Source: CAIKMD01 sp035552195
GTDB taxonomy: Bacteria > Pseudomonadota > Alphaproteobacteria > ATCC43930 > CGMCC-115725
Direction of reading: 5' to 3'
Length of the DNA: 64,000 nucleotides
Assembly (NCBI GenBank): GCA_035552195.1
Contig: DASZLU010000110.1
Span: forward strand, 24,564 to 88,563
The notes beneath the pieces were generated by a model, which did not search any database, was not told where the DNA came from, and saw nothing but the letters and a program-made list of their open reading frames with translations. Positions 8,835 to 17,661 of this stretch are shown piece after piece; the first letter of the stretch is position 1, and each line of letters begins with the position of its first letter. The position numbers and the translations under genes were made by a program.

Positions 8835-9791
8835 CTAGCCGCGAGTCGTCAACAACGAATGACGAATAAATGAAAAAATATCATGTAATAAACTTACCGA
8901 ATATTTCTCTTTAACCGTCAATCTGCGCAATATTACGCTATCTTGGAGCCGATTCCGGAACCAGGTGCATTGCCGCTTGGCATATTGGCGGGTCGCTTGT
9001 TGCATCGCAGCAATTGCCTCGTCTCGAGAACCGCCTTTGAGGGCGGCACCGAGTTCGCGCAGCCCGACCGCCTTCATCGCCGGCAGATTCGCATCAAGGC
9101 CGCGCGCCAGCAACGCGCGCACCTCATCCTCGGCGCCGTGCGAGACCATTGCCGTCACCCGAGCATCGCAAGCCCGGTAGAGCCCCCCGCGTTCCGGCAG
9201 CAGCACAACCGCCGCAGCGCGCAGATCGGGGCCCGGCGCCTGCTCGGCCTGCCATTGCGACAGCGACTTCCCGGTCGCGACTGCAACCTCATAAGCGCGT
9301 GTCAGCCGCTGCGTGTCGTTGGCGCCGAGCTTTGCAGCGCTACCCGGATCAAGCGCCGCCAGCCGCTCGCGGAACACGACGCCGCCGAGCTCTGCATGCA
9401 ACGCCTTCGCTCGCGCGCGCGCGCTCGCCGGGATCGGCGGCAGCTCGGCAAGACCGTTGAGCAAGGCTTCGAGGTAAAGTCCGGTGCCGCCAACGAGGAT
9501 CGGCAAGCGCCCGATCGCGCGCGCCGACTCGATTTCCGCCTTCGCGAGCGCCAGCCAGCGTCCGGCCGAGCAATTCTCCGCTGCATCGATGATGCCGTAA
9601 AGGCGGTGCGGCACGCGTGCCATCTCCGCTTCGCTTGGCCGCGCGCTCAGAACGGCGAGATCACGATAAACCTGCTGGCTGTCGGCATTGATGATCGTGC
9701 CGCCGAATTCCTCGGCGAGCGCCAAAGCCAACGCCGATTTGCCGCTGGCCGTCGGCCCGGCAACGACGACGATTTCCGGCGTATCTCTCAT
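8835..9791 (-). CDS. miaA: tRNA dimethylallyltransferase
   Basis: Adds dimethylallyl to A37 of tRNAs reading UNN codons. 318 aa. P-loop VVVAGPTASGKSALALALAEE at the N-terminus, NADSQQVYRDLAVLSARPS substrate motif, VGGTGLYLEALLNGL, and the C-terminal RQYAKRQCTWFRNR tRNA-binding motif. Start ATG at 9791 is chosen because it overlaps the upstream hydrolase stop (ATGA) and matches family starts; a longer frame upstream lies inside the hydrolase gene. The last 28 codons or so are markedly AT-rich and encode a tail not seen in typical MiaA, which may also carry promoter signals for ilvB. Confidence 0.95.
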   Translation of the reverse strand: MRDTPEIVVVAGPTASGKSALALALAEEFGGTIINADSQQVYRDLAVLSARPSEAEMARVPHRLYGIIDAAENCSAGRWLALAKAEIESARAIGRLPILVGGTGLYLEALLNGLAELPPIPASARARAKALHAELGGVVFRERLAALDPGSAAKLGANDTQRLTRAYEVAVATGKSLSQWQAEQAPGPDLRAAAVVLLPERGGLYRACDARVTAMVSHGAEDEVRALLARGLDANLPAMKAVGLRELGAALKGGSRDEAIAAMQQATRQYAKRQCTWFRNRLQDSVILRRLTVKEKYSVSLLHDIFSFIRHSLLTTRG

Positions 9792-10516
9792 CGCGATGGG
9801 ACCGCCGCCAGCCGCGCCGCCAGCACACGCAATGCCGCAGGATTTTGCCCGATCGACATATGCGGTCCGCCAACTTCCACGATGAAGCAATCGCTATCGG
9901 CGCAAAAGCAGCTTTGCCATCCAACGATGCCATCGTCTTTCGTGTAGATCGCCGTCGACGGTACCGGCAACTTTTGGTTCAAGCGTTGCGGATCGATTTG
10001 CTGGCTATGGAACAACGCGGACAATCGAAAGAGACCTTCGATCGTGCTCGCCGTCGGCAAATGAAAAGGGCTTGCGAGCGTGACCACCTGACGAACTTCG
10101 CGCGGCCGGTCATAGGCGAGATCGCGCGCCAACACGCCGCCGAGGCTGACGCCGACAACGCTGACCGGACCGCTTTGCGCATAGAGTTCGTCGAGACGTG
10201 CCCGCACGCCGCGCGCGATGCGATCGGTCGGTCCCCAATTGGTGCCGAGTCCCCAACCGACCGCGCGGTAGCCGCAAGCGGTAAGGTAGCGGCACATCGG
10301 TCTGGTCAGGAACTCAGCCATGAGGAATGCAGGGATTACAAGCACGGCGTGACCATCGCCCGGCGGCAGCTCAGCAGGATCAGGGGGCTGCGAGCGACCG
10401 GCAAGAAGCGCCCAGAATTCCTTCGGCAACCTCGCGAATGAAGGACGTCGAACGGCGCCGGTGCGATCGAAAAGATCGTTCAACCGCGTCGTTTGCCGCT
10501 TTGTCGCCCCTGCCAT
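9788..10516 (-). CDS. Alpha/beta hydrolase, esterase/lipase-like
   Basis: 242 aa from the ATG at 10516; longer starts would overlap serB on the other strand. The nucleophile elbow is VVGVSLGGVLAR (GxSxG), preceded by a VLVIPAFLMAEFLTRPM oxyanion-hole region; an Asp in YTKDDGIVGW and the His in VGGPHMSIG complete a plausible triad. Substrate cannot be read from sequence; the fold resembles lipase-class esterases. Its stop overlaps the miaA start by four bases (ATGA), so both are translated from one message. Upstream spacing to divergent serB is 91 bases. Confidence 0.8.
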   Translation of the reverse strand: MAGATKRQTTRLNDLFDRTGAVRRPSFARLPKEFWALLAGRSQPPDPAELPPGDGHAVLVIPAFLMAEFLTRPMCRYLTACGYRAVGWGLGTNWGPTDRIARGVRARLDELYAQSGPVSVVGVSLGGVLARDLAYDRPREVRQVVTLASPFHLPTASTIEGLFRLSALFHSQQIDPQRLNQKLPVPSTAIYTKDDGIVGWQSCFCADSDCFIVEVGGPHMSIGQNPAALRVLAARLAAVPSR

Positions 10517-10607
10517 AAAGCCGTTCTGCCACCAGGCTCCGCGATCAGCAAGCGCCCGCGACATGTCGCTGCTTGCCTTTCCATCCCACTCCGCCAATAA
10601 ACGCGGC

Positions 10608-11510
10608 ATGGCCGAAAGCGTCGTCACTCTGATCGCTGCGCGTGCCGGCGACGCCTGCAGCGCCGCCGTCGATAGCGCGCGCCTGTCGCTCGCCAAGCTC
10701 GGGGCGCGGCTCGAGGCGAGCGATTGGCTGTCGCCGGGCCGTGTCTGCGACATTCCTTTCGACGATGTCGCGCCCGATCAGGCCGATGCCGGCATTCGCG
10801 CCGCGCTGGGCGGCGACGCCGCGATCGACGTGCTGGCACAGCACAATGCCGGGCGGCGCAAGCAGCTGCTCGTCGCCGATATGGAAGCGACCGTCATCGC
10901 CAACGAGATGCTCGACGAGCTCGCCGAGATCCGCGGCATCCAGGCTCAGATCGCCGACATCACGCGCCGCGCGATGAACGGCGAGATCGAATTCGCCGGT
11001 GCGCTGCGCGAGCGCGTCGGCTTGCTCAAAGACATGCCGGAATCGGCGCTCGCCGAAGCCGGCACGCGTATCCGCATCAATCCGGGCGCGGCGGCGTTGG
11101 TCGCGACTATGCATAAACACGGTGCCTATACGGCGATCGTCTCCGGCGGCTTTCGCATCTATGCCGATCGCGTGCGGCGCGAGCTCGGTTTCGACATCGC
11201 CGTCGCCAATGAGCTGATCGTCGAGAACGGAAAGCTCGCCGGCCGCGTCAAAGACCCGGTCCTCGGCAAGGAGGCCAAGCTCACGACGCTAACGTTGCTG
11301 GCGGTCGAGCGGCATCTCACGCTCGAAGCGGCGGTGGCGGTCGGCGACGGCGCTAACGATCTGCCGATGATCGAGGCTGCCGGCATGGGCATCGCCTATC
11401 ACGCCAAGCCCATTGTCGCCGCGGCTGCACGGCTGCGTGTCGATCACAATGATCTGACCGCGCTGCTTTACGCGCAAGGCTATCGCGACGACGAGATCGT
11501 CACGCCCTAA
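10608..11510 (+). CDS. serB: Phosphoserine phosphatase, HAD family
   Basis: Last step of serine synthesis. 300 aa from the ATG at 10608 (MAESVVTLIAARAGDACSAA); a longer frame upstream has no family similarity. N-terminal regulatory-like domain (1-80), then HAD core: motif I region QLLVADMEATVIANEMLDEL (D91, E93), motif II VSGGF, and motif III/IV GKEAKLTTL with VGDGANDLPMIEAAGMGIAY. Motif I normally reads DxDxT; here the second Asp, the general acid/base, is Glu. Everything else is standard, so I keep the SerB name but flag the substitution. Divergent from the hydrolase-miaA operon. Confidence 0.88.
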   Translation: MAESVVTLIAARAGDACSAAVDSARLSLAKLGARLEASDWLSPGRVCDIPFDDVAPDQADAGIRAALGGDAAIDVLAQHNAGRRKQLLVADMEATVIANEMLDELAEIRGIQAQIADITRRAMNGEIEFAGALRERVGLLKDMPESALAEAGTRIRINPGAAALVATMHKHGAYTAIVSGGFRIYADRVRRELGFDIAVANELIVENGKLAGRVKDPVLGKEAKLTTLTLLAVERHLTLEAAVAVGDGANDLPMIEAAGMGIAYHAKPIVAAAARLRVDHNDLTALLYAQGYRDDEIVTP

Positions 11511-11519
11511 TCAATTTGG

Positions 11520-12140
11520 CTAATCGAGCTGGGCGGCGAGCAACGCCTCAGCCGCAACGACCACCCGTGTCGCCGGATGCGCTCCGCCGAAGGTCTGCGC
11601 GCTGGCATAAACGCCTTCGAACAACAGCACGAGTTGGTCGGCGAGCGAGTCCGCATCGCGCGCGCCGGCCTCGCGCGCCAGATCCTTGAGCCGGCTCCGC
11701 AGCTTGCGCTTATTGTCTTCGGCAACAAGGCGCGCCGGATGATCGGGCTCAGGGAATTCGGTCGCGGCGTTCGTGAACGGGCAGCCGCGCCAGCCCTCGC
11801 GCGACGGCAATTTCGCCAGGTAGCGGAAAAGCGCCAGCAATTGCTCGCACGGCGCATTCGGATGGCGCGCGACGACGCCGTCCCACCATTCCCAGTATTT
11901 CACATCGCGCTCGCGCAGATAAGCGGCGATCAGCTCGTCCTTCGAGGCAAAGCTGCGATAGAGGCTCATCTTCGCCACGTCGGCGGCGGCGATGACCTCG
12001 TCGATGCCGACCGAGCGGATACCATCGCGATAGAAGAGCTCGCCCGCCGCCGCGAGCAACCGCTCGCGCGCCGAGGCCTCCCCGGCCGGCTTGGCGGTTT
12101 TCGGCGCGGTTTTGGGGGTGGCGGTCTTTCGTGTCGGCAT
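11520..12140 (-). CDS. TetR/AcrR-family repressor, divergent from MFS gene
   Basis: 206 aa from ATG at 12140 (MPTRKTATPKTAPKTAKPAG, a Lys/Pro-rich tail before the DNA-binding domain). TetR helix-turn-helix at about residues 22-68 with RLLAAAGELFYRDGIRSVGI and KMSLYRSFASKDELIAAYL; ligand domain follows, containing RGCPFTNAATEFP, typical of the YxaF/LmrA-like group. It shares an 84-base divergent promoter region with an MFS transporter and two operator-like palindromes, so it most likely represses that transporter and itself. Confidence 0.9.
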   Translation of the reverse strand: MPTRKTATPKTAPKTAKPAGEASARERLLAAAGELFYRDGIRSVGIDEVIAAADVAKMSLYRSFASKDELIAAYLRERDVKYWEWWDGVVARHPNAPCEQLLALFRYLAKLPSREGWRGCPFTNAATEFPEPDHPARLVAEDNKRKLRSRLKDLAREAGARDADSLADQLVLLFEGVYASAQTFGGAHPATRVVVAAEALLAAQLD

Positions 12141-12155
12141 GGCCCGATTCCTATG

Positions 12156-12208
12156 TTGACAGCATAGAGACAGATCGGTATCTCTACAAGAGGTAGACAG
12201 GTCTGTCT
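12156..12208. promoter_or_regulatory. MFS promoter with two TetR-operator-like palindromes
   Basis: Plus-strand promoter: -35 TTGACA at 12156-12161, 17-base spacer, -10-like TATCTC at 12179-12184. Box 1 (12166-12185, AGAGA...TCTCT arms) covers the spacer and -10. Box 2 (12195-12208, AGACAG-GT-CTGTCT) lies downstream of it. Box 2 in reverse begins GAGACAGAC, matching GAGACAGAT in box 1, so both are probably sites for the adjacent TetR protein. Confidence 0.65.
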
Positions 12209-12224
12209 CATTAGAAAGTTCGCC

Positions 12225-13508
12225 ATGAAAGCCGTTGCCCGAACGTTCAGCCCCCGCCTTCACTATGCTTGGATCGTCGCCGCCCTAACCTTCATCGTCT
12301 TGCTGATGGCGGTGGCGGTGCGCGCGACGCCCAGCGTGCTGATCGTCCCGCTTGAAGATTCCCTCGGCTGGAGCCGGGGTGTCATCTCTTTTGCCATCTC
12401 GATCAACATCATCCTTTACGGGCTGATAGGGCCATTTGCGGCCGCACTGATGCAGCAGATCGGCATTCGCCGGACTGTGCTTCTCGCCCTGACTGTGATC
12501 GCCACCAGCGTCGCCCTCAGCAGTCAAATGACGCAAACCTGGCAACTGATCCTGACCTGGGGTCTCGGCGTAGGACTGGGCAGCGGCGTTACCGCACTGG
12601 TCCTCGGCGCGACCATCGTCAATCGCTGGTTCAGCAAGAGCCAAGGCCTGGTAATGGGCTTTATCACCGCCAGTACCGCGACGGGCAATCTCGTCTTCCT
12701 GCCGTTCCTCGCCTCGATCGCGCAACATCACGGCTGGCAGCCGGTCGTCTGGATCACGGCCGGTGCGGTCGCGGTGATGATCCCGATCGTGGCGCTGCTG
12801 CTGCCGGAAACACCGGCCTCGGTCGGGCTGCACGCCTATGGCGCGAGCATCGACAGCCCCGTGCCGACAACCGCGCGCGGCAATCCGATTACAGTCGCCC
12901 TCAACGTGCTCGGCACCGCCTCCAAGTCAGCCGGCTTTTGGCTGCTCTTCGCCAGCTTCTTTGTCTGCGGCGCCTCGACCAACGGGCTGATCGGCACGCA
13001 TCTGATCTCATACTGCATCGACCACGGCCTGCCCGAAGTCACAGGCGCGAGCCTGCTGGCGGCGATGGGCGTGTTCGATCTCTTCGGCACGACGATCTCG
13101 GGCTGGCTGTCGGATCGCTATGACAGCCGCTGGCTGTTGTTCTGGTACTACGGGCTGCGCGGCCTGTCGCTGATCTACCTGCCCTATTCCGGCTTCAGCC
13201 TTTACGGCCTGTCTTTCTTCGCCGTGTTCTACGGCCTGGATTGGATTGCGACCGTGCCGCCTACGTTGCGACTGACGCGGGAGCTTTTCGGCAAAGAAAA
13301 CGCTCCGATCGTCTTCGGCTGGTTGCTGGCCGGGCATCAGCTGGGCGCCGGCGCCATCGCCTTCGAGGCCGGCGCCGTGCGCTCGGTCCTCGGCGATTAT
13401 TATATCCCTGTGCTGCTGTCGGGCGGTCTCTGCATCGTCGCCGCACTGCTGGTGCTGCGCATCGGCCGCGGCACGGCGCGTGACGGTCTTGCGACCGCCA
13501 CGACCTGA
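12225..13508 (+). CDS. Major facilitator superfamily transporter
   Basis: 427 aa with about 12 hydrophobic segments. The N-terminal half resembles the monocarboxylate/oxalate-formate antiporter-like MFS group (YAWIVAALTFIVLLMAVAVR, then TPSVLIVPLEDSLGWSRGVISF), and the loop 2-3 and 8-9 signatures are present (GPFAAALMQQIGIRRTVL; GWLSDRYDSRWLL). Substrate cannot be told from sequence. Divergent from and probably repressed by the TetR gene at 11520-12140. Converges on degP 18 bases later. Confidence 0.88.
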   Translation: MKAVARTFSPRLHYAWIVAALTFIVLLMAVAVRATPSVLIVPLEDSLGWSRGVISFAISINIILYGLIGPFAAALMQQIGIRRTVLLALTVIATSVALSSQMTQTWQLILTWGLGVGLGSGVTALVLGATIVNRWFSKSQGLVMGFITASTATGNLVFLPFLASIAQHHGWQPVVWITAGAVAVMIPIVALLLPETPASVGLHAYGASIDSPVPTTARGNPITVALNVLGTASKSAGFWLLFASFFVCGASTNGLIGTHLISYCIDHGLPEVTGASLLAAMGVFDLFGTTISGWLSDRYDSRWLLFWYYGLRGLSLIYLPYSGFSLYGLSFFAVFYGLDWIATVPPTLRLTRELFGKENAPIVFGWLLAGHQLGAGAIAFEAGAVRSVLGDYYIPVLLSGGLCIVAALLVLRIGRGTARDGLATATT

Positions 13509-13526
13509 GCGCGTCTCTGAAAAGCC

Positions 13527-15089
13527 CTAGCTGTCGATCTTGACGGCGACGAAGCGCAAATCGCCCTGTCGATCGACGAGCAGCAGAACTGATTTGCGGC
13601 CCGCTTTTTTCGCTTCGTCGACCTTGCCGAGAATCTGATCGGTCGTCTTCACGTCGTCCTGCGCGACTTCGACGACGACATCGCCGGCCTTCATGCCCTT
13701 GTCCGCCGAGGGCCCGCCATTGTCGATGTCGGTGATGACGACGCCGCTGATGTCGTCGGCCAGACCGAAGCGCTCGCGCAACTCGGGCGTCAGATTAGCG
13801 AGCGACAGGCCGAGCGCCTTCACCGTCGTGAGCGGTGCCTGCGGCTTCTCCTGCTTCGGCGACGCGGCGGCGACCTGCGTATCTTCCTTGAGCTCGCCGA
13901 CCTTCACATCGAGATCGACCTCGTTGCGCTTGCGCCAGACCATGACTTTTACGGTCTTATCGATCGGCGTCTCGGCGACCGAGCGCGGCAATTCTTTCAT
14001 ATCGTTGATCGGTTTGCCGTCGAACATCAGCACGACGTCGCCAGGCTGAATGCCCGCGACCTGCGCGGGGCCGCCGTCATGCACGCTGGCGATGAGCGCG
14101 CCCTTGGGCTTGTCGAGACCAAGGCTCTCGGCGATCTCGTCGTTCACGTTCTGGATGTTGACGCCGAGCCAGCCGCGGCGCGGATGACCGTAATCGCGCA
14201 ACTGATCGATGACCGGCTTGGCGAGGTCGGCCGGGATGGCGAAACCGATGCCGATCGAGCCGCCCGACGGCGAATAGATCGCCGTGTTGATGCCGATGAC
14301 ATCGCCATCCATGTTGAACATCGGGCCGCCGGAATTGCCGCGATTGATCGAGGCATCCGTCTGCAAGAAGTCGTCATAGGGCCCGGAATTGATGTCGCGG
14401 GCGCGCGCCGAGAGGATGCCCGCCGTGACGCTGCCGCCGAGGCCGAAGGGATTGCCGATCGCCAGCACCCAATCGCCGACGCGGGTCTTGTCGCTATCGC
14501 CGAATTTCACCGCGGGCAGCGGCTTGTCCGATTTGATACGCAGCAGCGCGAGGTCGGTCTTGGTGTCCTGACCGACGATCTCGGCTTTGAAGTTGGTCCC
14601 GTCCTGCAAAGTGACGGTGACGGTGTCGGCGTTATCGATGACGTGGTGATTGGTCACCACGAGACCGGACGGATCGACGATGAAGCCGGAGCCGAGCGAG
14701 GTCTGCTGCCGCGGCAGCGCGTCCTGCTGACCCTGGCCCTGACCCTGACGATTGCGATTGAGGAAGTCCTTGAAGAACTGCTCGAACGGCGAGCCGGGCG
14801 GGAATTGCGGAATATCGGGCGGCGCGCGATTGCCGCCGCCGCGATTGCCGGGCGGGCTCGGCGTATCTGAATCGTCACCGCTGTCTTGGCCGGCTTTGAT
14901 TGTCTGCGTGCTGGAGATGTTGACGACCGCCGGCAAGAGCTTCCCGGCGAGATCGGCGAAACTGTCGGGCGCCGGTTTTGCACCGCCGATGGTCGGCAAA
15001 GCGACGAAAGCAATGATCGCGATGACGCAAGCCGGCAGGCGGCCGCGCGATAGGCAGCGGGCTGAAAGGCGGGCAAAGACCCGGCTCAC
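13527..15089 (-). CDS. degP: Periplasmic serine protease Do (HtrA/DegP family)
   Basis: 520 aa envelope quality-control protease/chaperone. N-terminal signal segment (about 18-38, CVIAIIAFVALPTIGGAKP), a Gly/Pro/Gln-rich loop at about 70-120, protease domain with His in TNHHVIDNAD, Asp in TKTDLALLRI and Ser in RGNSGGPMFN, then two PDZ domains (about 300-390 and 420-515; RRGWLGVNIQ and GVVITDIDNGGPSADKGMKAG). The paralogue DegQ cannot be excluded. Transcribed in the same direction as hflK-hflC-DUF2065, 151 bases downstream of them, a conserved alphaproteobacterial arrangement. Confidence 0.94.
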   Translation of the reverse strand: MSRVFARLSARCLSRGRLPACVIAIIAFVALPTIGGAKPAPDSFADLAGKLLPAVVNISSTQTIKAGQDSGDDSDTPSPPGNRGGGNRAPPDIPQFPPGSPFEQFFKDFLNRNRQGQGQGQQDALPRQQTSLGSGFIVDPSGLVVTNHHVIDNADTVTVTLQDGTNFKAEIVGQDTKTDLALLRIKSDKPLPAVKFGDSDKTRVGDWVLAIGNPFGLGGSVTAGILSARARDINSGPYDDFLQTDASINRGNSGGPMFNMDGDVIGINTAIYSPSGGSIGIGFAIPADLAKPVIDQLRDYGHPRRGWLGVNIQNVNDEIAESLGLDKPKGALIASVHDGGPAQVAGIQPGDVVLMFDGKPINDMKELPRSVAETPIDKTVKVMVWRKRNEVDLDVKVGELKEDTQVAAASPKQEKPQAPLTTVKALGLSLANLTPELRERFGLADDISGVVITDIDNGGPSADKGMKAGDVVVEVAQDDVKTTDQILGKVDEAKKAGRKSVLLLVDRQGDLRFVAVKIDS

Positions 15090-15240
15090 GGGACGACCTC
15101 CCTCGGGCGTGATCGGAGTATACGCGATGATTTTACGGGACAGGTAAGCATCAGGCCAGAGCCGAGTATTGAAATCGGATCAATATGGCCGAATTAGGGT
15201 AGCGATGTTGCGGCCGATGGAAGCACAAAACGGCAAGCTT

Positions 15241-15426
15241 TCAACTTCGGATCGCCCAGAGCGCGCCGACGCCGAGGATCGCCGCGGCAAGCCCCGCAAG
15301 CCTTAACGCCGACGCTGGCAGCAACGCGACCTGGGCGTTCATGCGCTGCATCGCCGCGGGCACGACCGAATAGAGCATGCCTTCAATCGCGGCGGCGAGG
15401 GCCAGCGCCGTCATGAAATCCTTCAA
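15241..15426 (-). CDS. DUF2065 family small membrane protein
   Basis: 61 aa, two hydrophobic helices (about 8-25 and 42-58) and the family-like beginning MKDFMTALALAAAIEGMLYS. Its start overlaps the hflC stop by four bases, so it is translated with HflC. DUF2065 (YjeT-like) genes are often next to hflKC; function unknown. Confidence 0.88.
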   Translation of the reverse strand: MKDFMTALALAAAIEGMLYSVVPAAMQRMNAQVALLPASALRLAGLAAAILGVGALWAIRS

Positions 15427-16334
15427 TGCTTGGCTCCCGCCGGGCTACCGCTACCACCCGGCGTCGCCGCCCCGCTCGGACCGGCCTCGAAATATTTGAA
15501 GAATTCGCTGTCCGGCGAGACGAGATAGGTCGTGCCCGGGCCGCTCAAGGCCTCCTTATACGCTTGCAACGAGCGATAGAACGAGAAGAAAGCCGGGTCT
15601 TTGCCATAAGCATCGGCATAGATCGTGATGCTTTGCGCATCGCCTTCGCCGCGCAGAATCTGGGCCTGGCGCTGGGCGTCGGCCGTGATCTCGATACGCT
15701 GGCGATCGGCATCGGCGCGGATTTGCTGCGCTTGCTGGGCACCCTGGGCGCGGTATTGCGCCGCTTCGCGCTGACGCTCGGTCTTCATGCGGGCGTAGAT
15801 CGCGTCCTCGTTTTCCTGCGGCAGATCGGCGCGGCGCAGCCGTACATCGACGACATCGATGCCGAAGCCCTTCGCCTCCTTATTCACGTCCTCGCGGATG
15901 TCTTTCATGATGTTGGCACGCTGCGTCGAGATCACCGCTTGCAGCTCGACATTGCCGATGATCCGGCGCAGCGAGGCGCTAATGATGCTGCTGAGCCGTT
16001 GATCCGCCGCCAGCTCGGTGCCGACGCTTTGATAGAAGAGCAGCGGGTCGATGATCTTGAACCGCGCATAAGTATCAATGATCAACCGCTTCTGATCCGA
16101 GGCGATCACCTCTTCCGCCGGCGGCTCGAAATCGAGGATGCGGCGGTCGTAAATCACCACATTTTGGACCAACGGCCACTTCACCTGTAGGCCGGGGTGA
16201 TCGATGACCCGGATGGGCTTGCCGAGCTGCAGCACCAGCGCAATCTCGGTCTGCTGAACGGTGAAGAAGGTCATGTAGATGCCGATGACGACCACGAAGG
16301 CGACGCCGCCGAGGAATGCGAGAGTGCGGTTCAT
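15423..16334 (-). CDS. hflC: HflC, SPFH/prohibitin-family FtsH modulator
   Basis: 303 aa; forms with HflK the membrane cage that modulates FtsH proteolysis. Signal anchor at about residues 5-24 (LAFLGGVAFVVVIGIYMTFF), SPFH/band 7 domain 25-190 including RILDFEPPAEEVIASDQKRL and GFGIDVVDVRLRRADLPQENE, then an Ala/Gln/Arg-rich coiled coil and a Gly/Ala-rich tail. The start overlaps the hflK stop by four bases. Confidence 0.96.
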   Translation of the reverse strand: MNRTLAFLGGVAFVVVIGIYMTFFTVQQTEIALVLQLGKPIRVIDHPGLQVKWPLVQNVVIYDRRILDFEPPAEEVIASDQKRLIIDTYARFKIIDPLLFYQSVGTELAADQRLSSIISASLRRIIGNVELQAVISTQRANIMKDIREDVNKEAKGFGIDVVDVRLRRADLPQENEDAIYARMKTERQREAAQYRAQGAQQAQQIRADADRQRIEITADAQRQAQILRGEGDAQSITIYADAYGKDPAFFSFYRSLQAYKEALSGPGTTYLVSPDSEFFKYFEAGPSGAATPGGSGSPAGAKH

Positions 16335-17509
16335 CGCGTACCCCCCCGAGCGTTCGCGCCGCCACTCGGTGTCGGCACGCTGTTCGGCTGCGCTGCCGGC
16401 GCGGCGGGCACAGAAGCTGGATTTGCCGGGATCGCCGGCAGCGGCAGGTAAGGCAACACGCCCGAGCCCGAAGCGGCGCGATCGATCACGACCTTGTTCG
16501 TGTTCCTGAGGATCGACTCCATCGTCTCGATGTAGAGCCGGCGCGCGGTCACGTCCTGCGACGCGGCGTAGGATTGATAGACGGACTGGAACCTTGCGGC
16601 GTCGCCCTGCGCCTGCAATACGACTTGCGCCTTATACGCCTGCGCTTCCTGATCGATGCGCGAGGCATCGCCATGAGCGCGCGGCACGACGTCGTTGCGA
16701 TACGCCTCGGCCTCGTTGGTCGCGCGCTGCTGATCGATCTTCGCGCTTTGCACGTCGCGGAAGGCGTCGATCACCGGCCCCGGCGGATCGACTTTTTGCA
16801 ACTGCACCTGCGTGATCTCGATGCCGGCGCCGTAGTAATCGAGGATGCCTTGCGCCAGCGCTTGCGTGTCGGTTTCGATCTTGCCGCGGCCTTCGGCGAA
16901 AGCGCTCGCGATCTCGGTATGACCCATCACCTCGCGCATCGCGCTCTCGGCAGCGGCCTTCACCGTGATCTCGGGATTGCGGATGTTGAAGACGTAGTTC
17001 CCCGCGTCCTTGACCAGCCAGAAGACGGTGAAGTTGATGTCGACGATATTCTCGTCGCCGGTCAGCATCAGCGATTCTTCCGGCACCTCGGTGGTGCGGC
17101 TGACCGAGGAATTGGTGCGATAGCCGATCTCGATGCGGTTGATGCGCGTGACCGTCGGGGTCAACGCTTCCTCGATTGGCGACGGCAGATGATAGTTGAG
17201 GCCCGGCGTCGCCTTGCGATCGAACGCCCCCCAGCGCAGCACGAGGCCTTCCTGATCGGGCTCGACGCGATAAAACCCCGAGAGCAGCCAGAGAAACACA
17301 ATGACGATGAAACCGAGGATCCAGCCGCGGCCGCCGCCCAAGCCGCCGCCGGGCAGCCAACGCTTCAGGAAATTCTGGAGGTTGCGCAGCGAGTCCTCGA
17401 AATTGGGCGGCTGGAAACCGCCGCCGCCGCGACCACCCCAGGGTCCACCCGGACCGCCGCCCGAGCCCCAGGGACCGCCACCGCTACCCCCGCCTTGATT
17501 CCACGACAT
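16331..17509 (-). CDS. hflK: HflK, SPFH/prohibitin-family FtsH modulator
   Basis: 392 aa partner of HflC. The N-terminus is an extreme Gly/Pro/Trp-rich cytoplasmic tail (residues 1-45), followed by a membrane segment (GWILGFIVIVFLWLLSGFY), the band 7 domain (YRVEPDQEGLVLRWGAFDRK onward; MLTGDENIVDINFTVFW; GIEITQVQLQKVDPP) and a coiled coil, ending in a disordered Pro/Ala/Gly tail. First gene of hflK-hflC-DUF2065 with degP after; translationally coupled to hflC. Divergent from the apbC/mrp gene. Confidence 0.96.
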   Translation of the reverse strand: MSWNQGGGSGGGPWGSGGGPGGPWGGRGGGGFQPPNFEDSLRNLQNFLKRWLPGGGLGGGRGWILGFIVIVFLWLLSGFYRVEPDQEGLVLRWGAFDRKATPGLNYHLPSPIEEALTPTVTRINRIEIGYRTNSSVSRTTEVPEESLMLTGDENIVDINFTVFWLVKDAGNYVFNIRNPEITVKAAAESAMREVMGHTEIASAFAEGRGKIETDTQALAQGILDYYGAGIEITQVQLQKVDPPGPVIDAFRDVQSAKIDQQRATNEAEAYRNDVVPRAHGDASRIDQEAQAYKAQVVLQAQGDAARFQSVYQSYAASQDVTARRLYIETMESILRNTNKVVIDRAASGSGVLPYLPLPAIPANPASVPAAPAAQPNSVPTPSGGANARGGTR

Positions 17510-17661
17510 GATGAAGCCCCGTCCCTCTCAGTGCTCGTCAGTGCTCGCTATGCACGGCGCCCGTCATCTCTTATATGTCAGCTTGTCGGTCGCAGCGGAT
17601 TGCGCGGGAACGCAACCGGTATCGGCGGCGGCGGATAAAGTCAAGACGAGAGGATTGCGGC

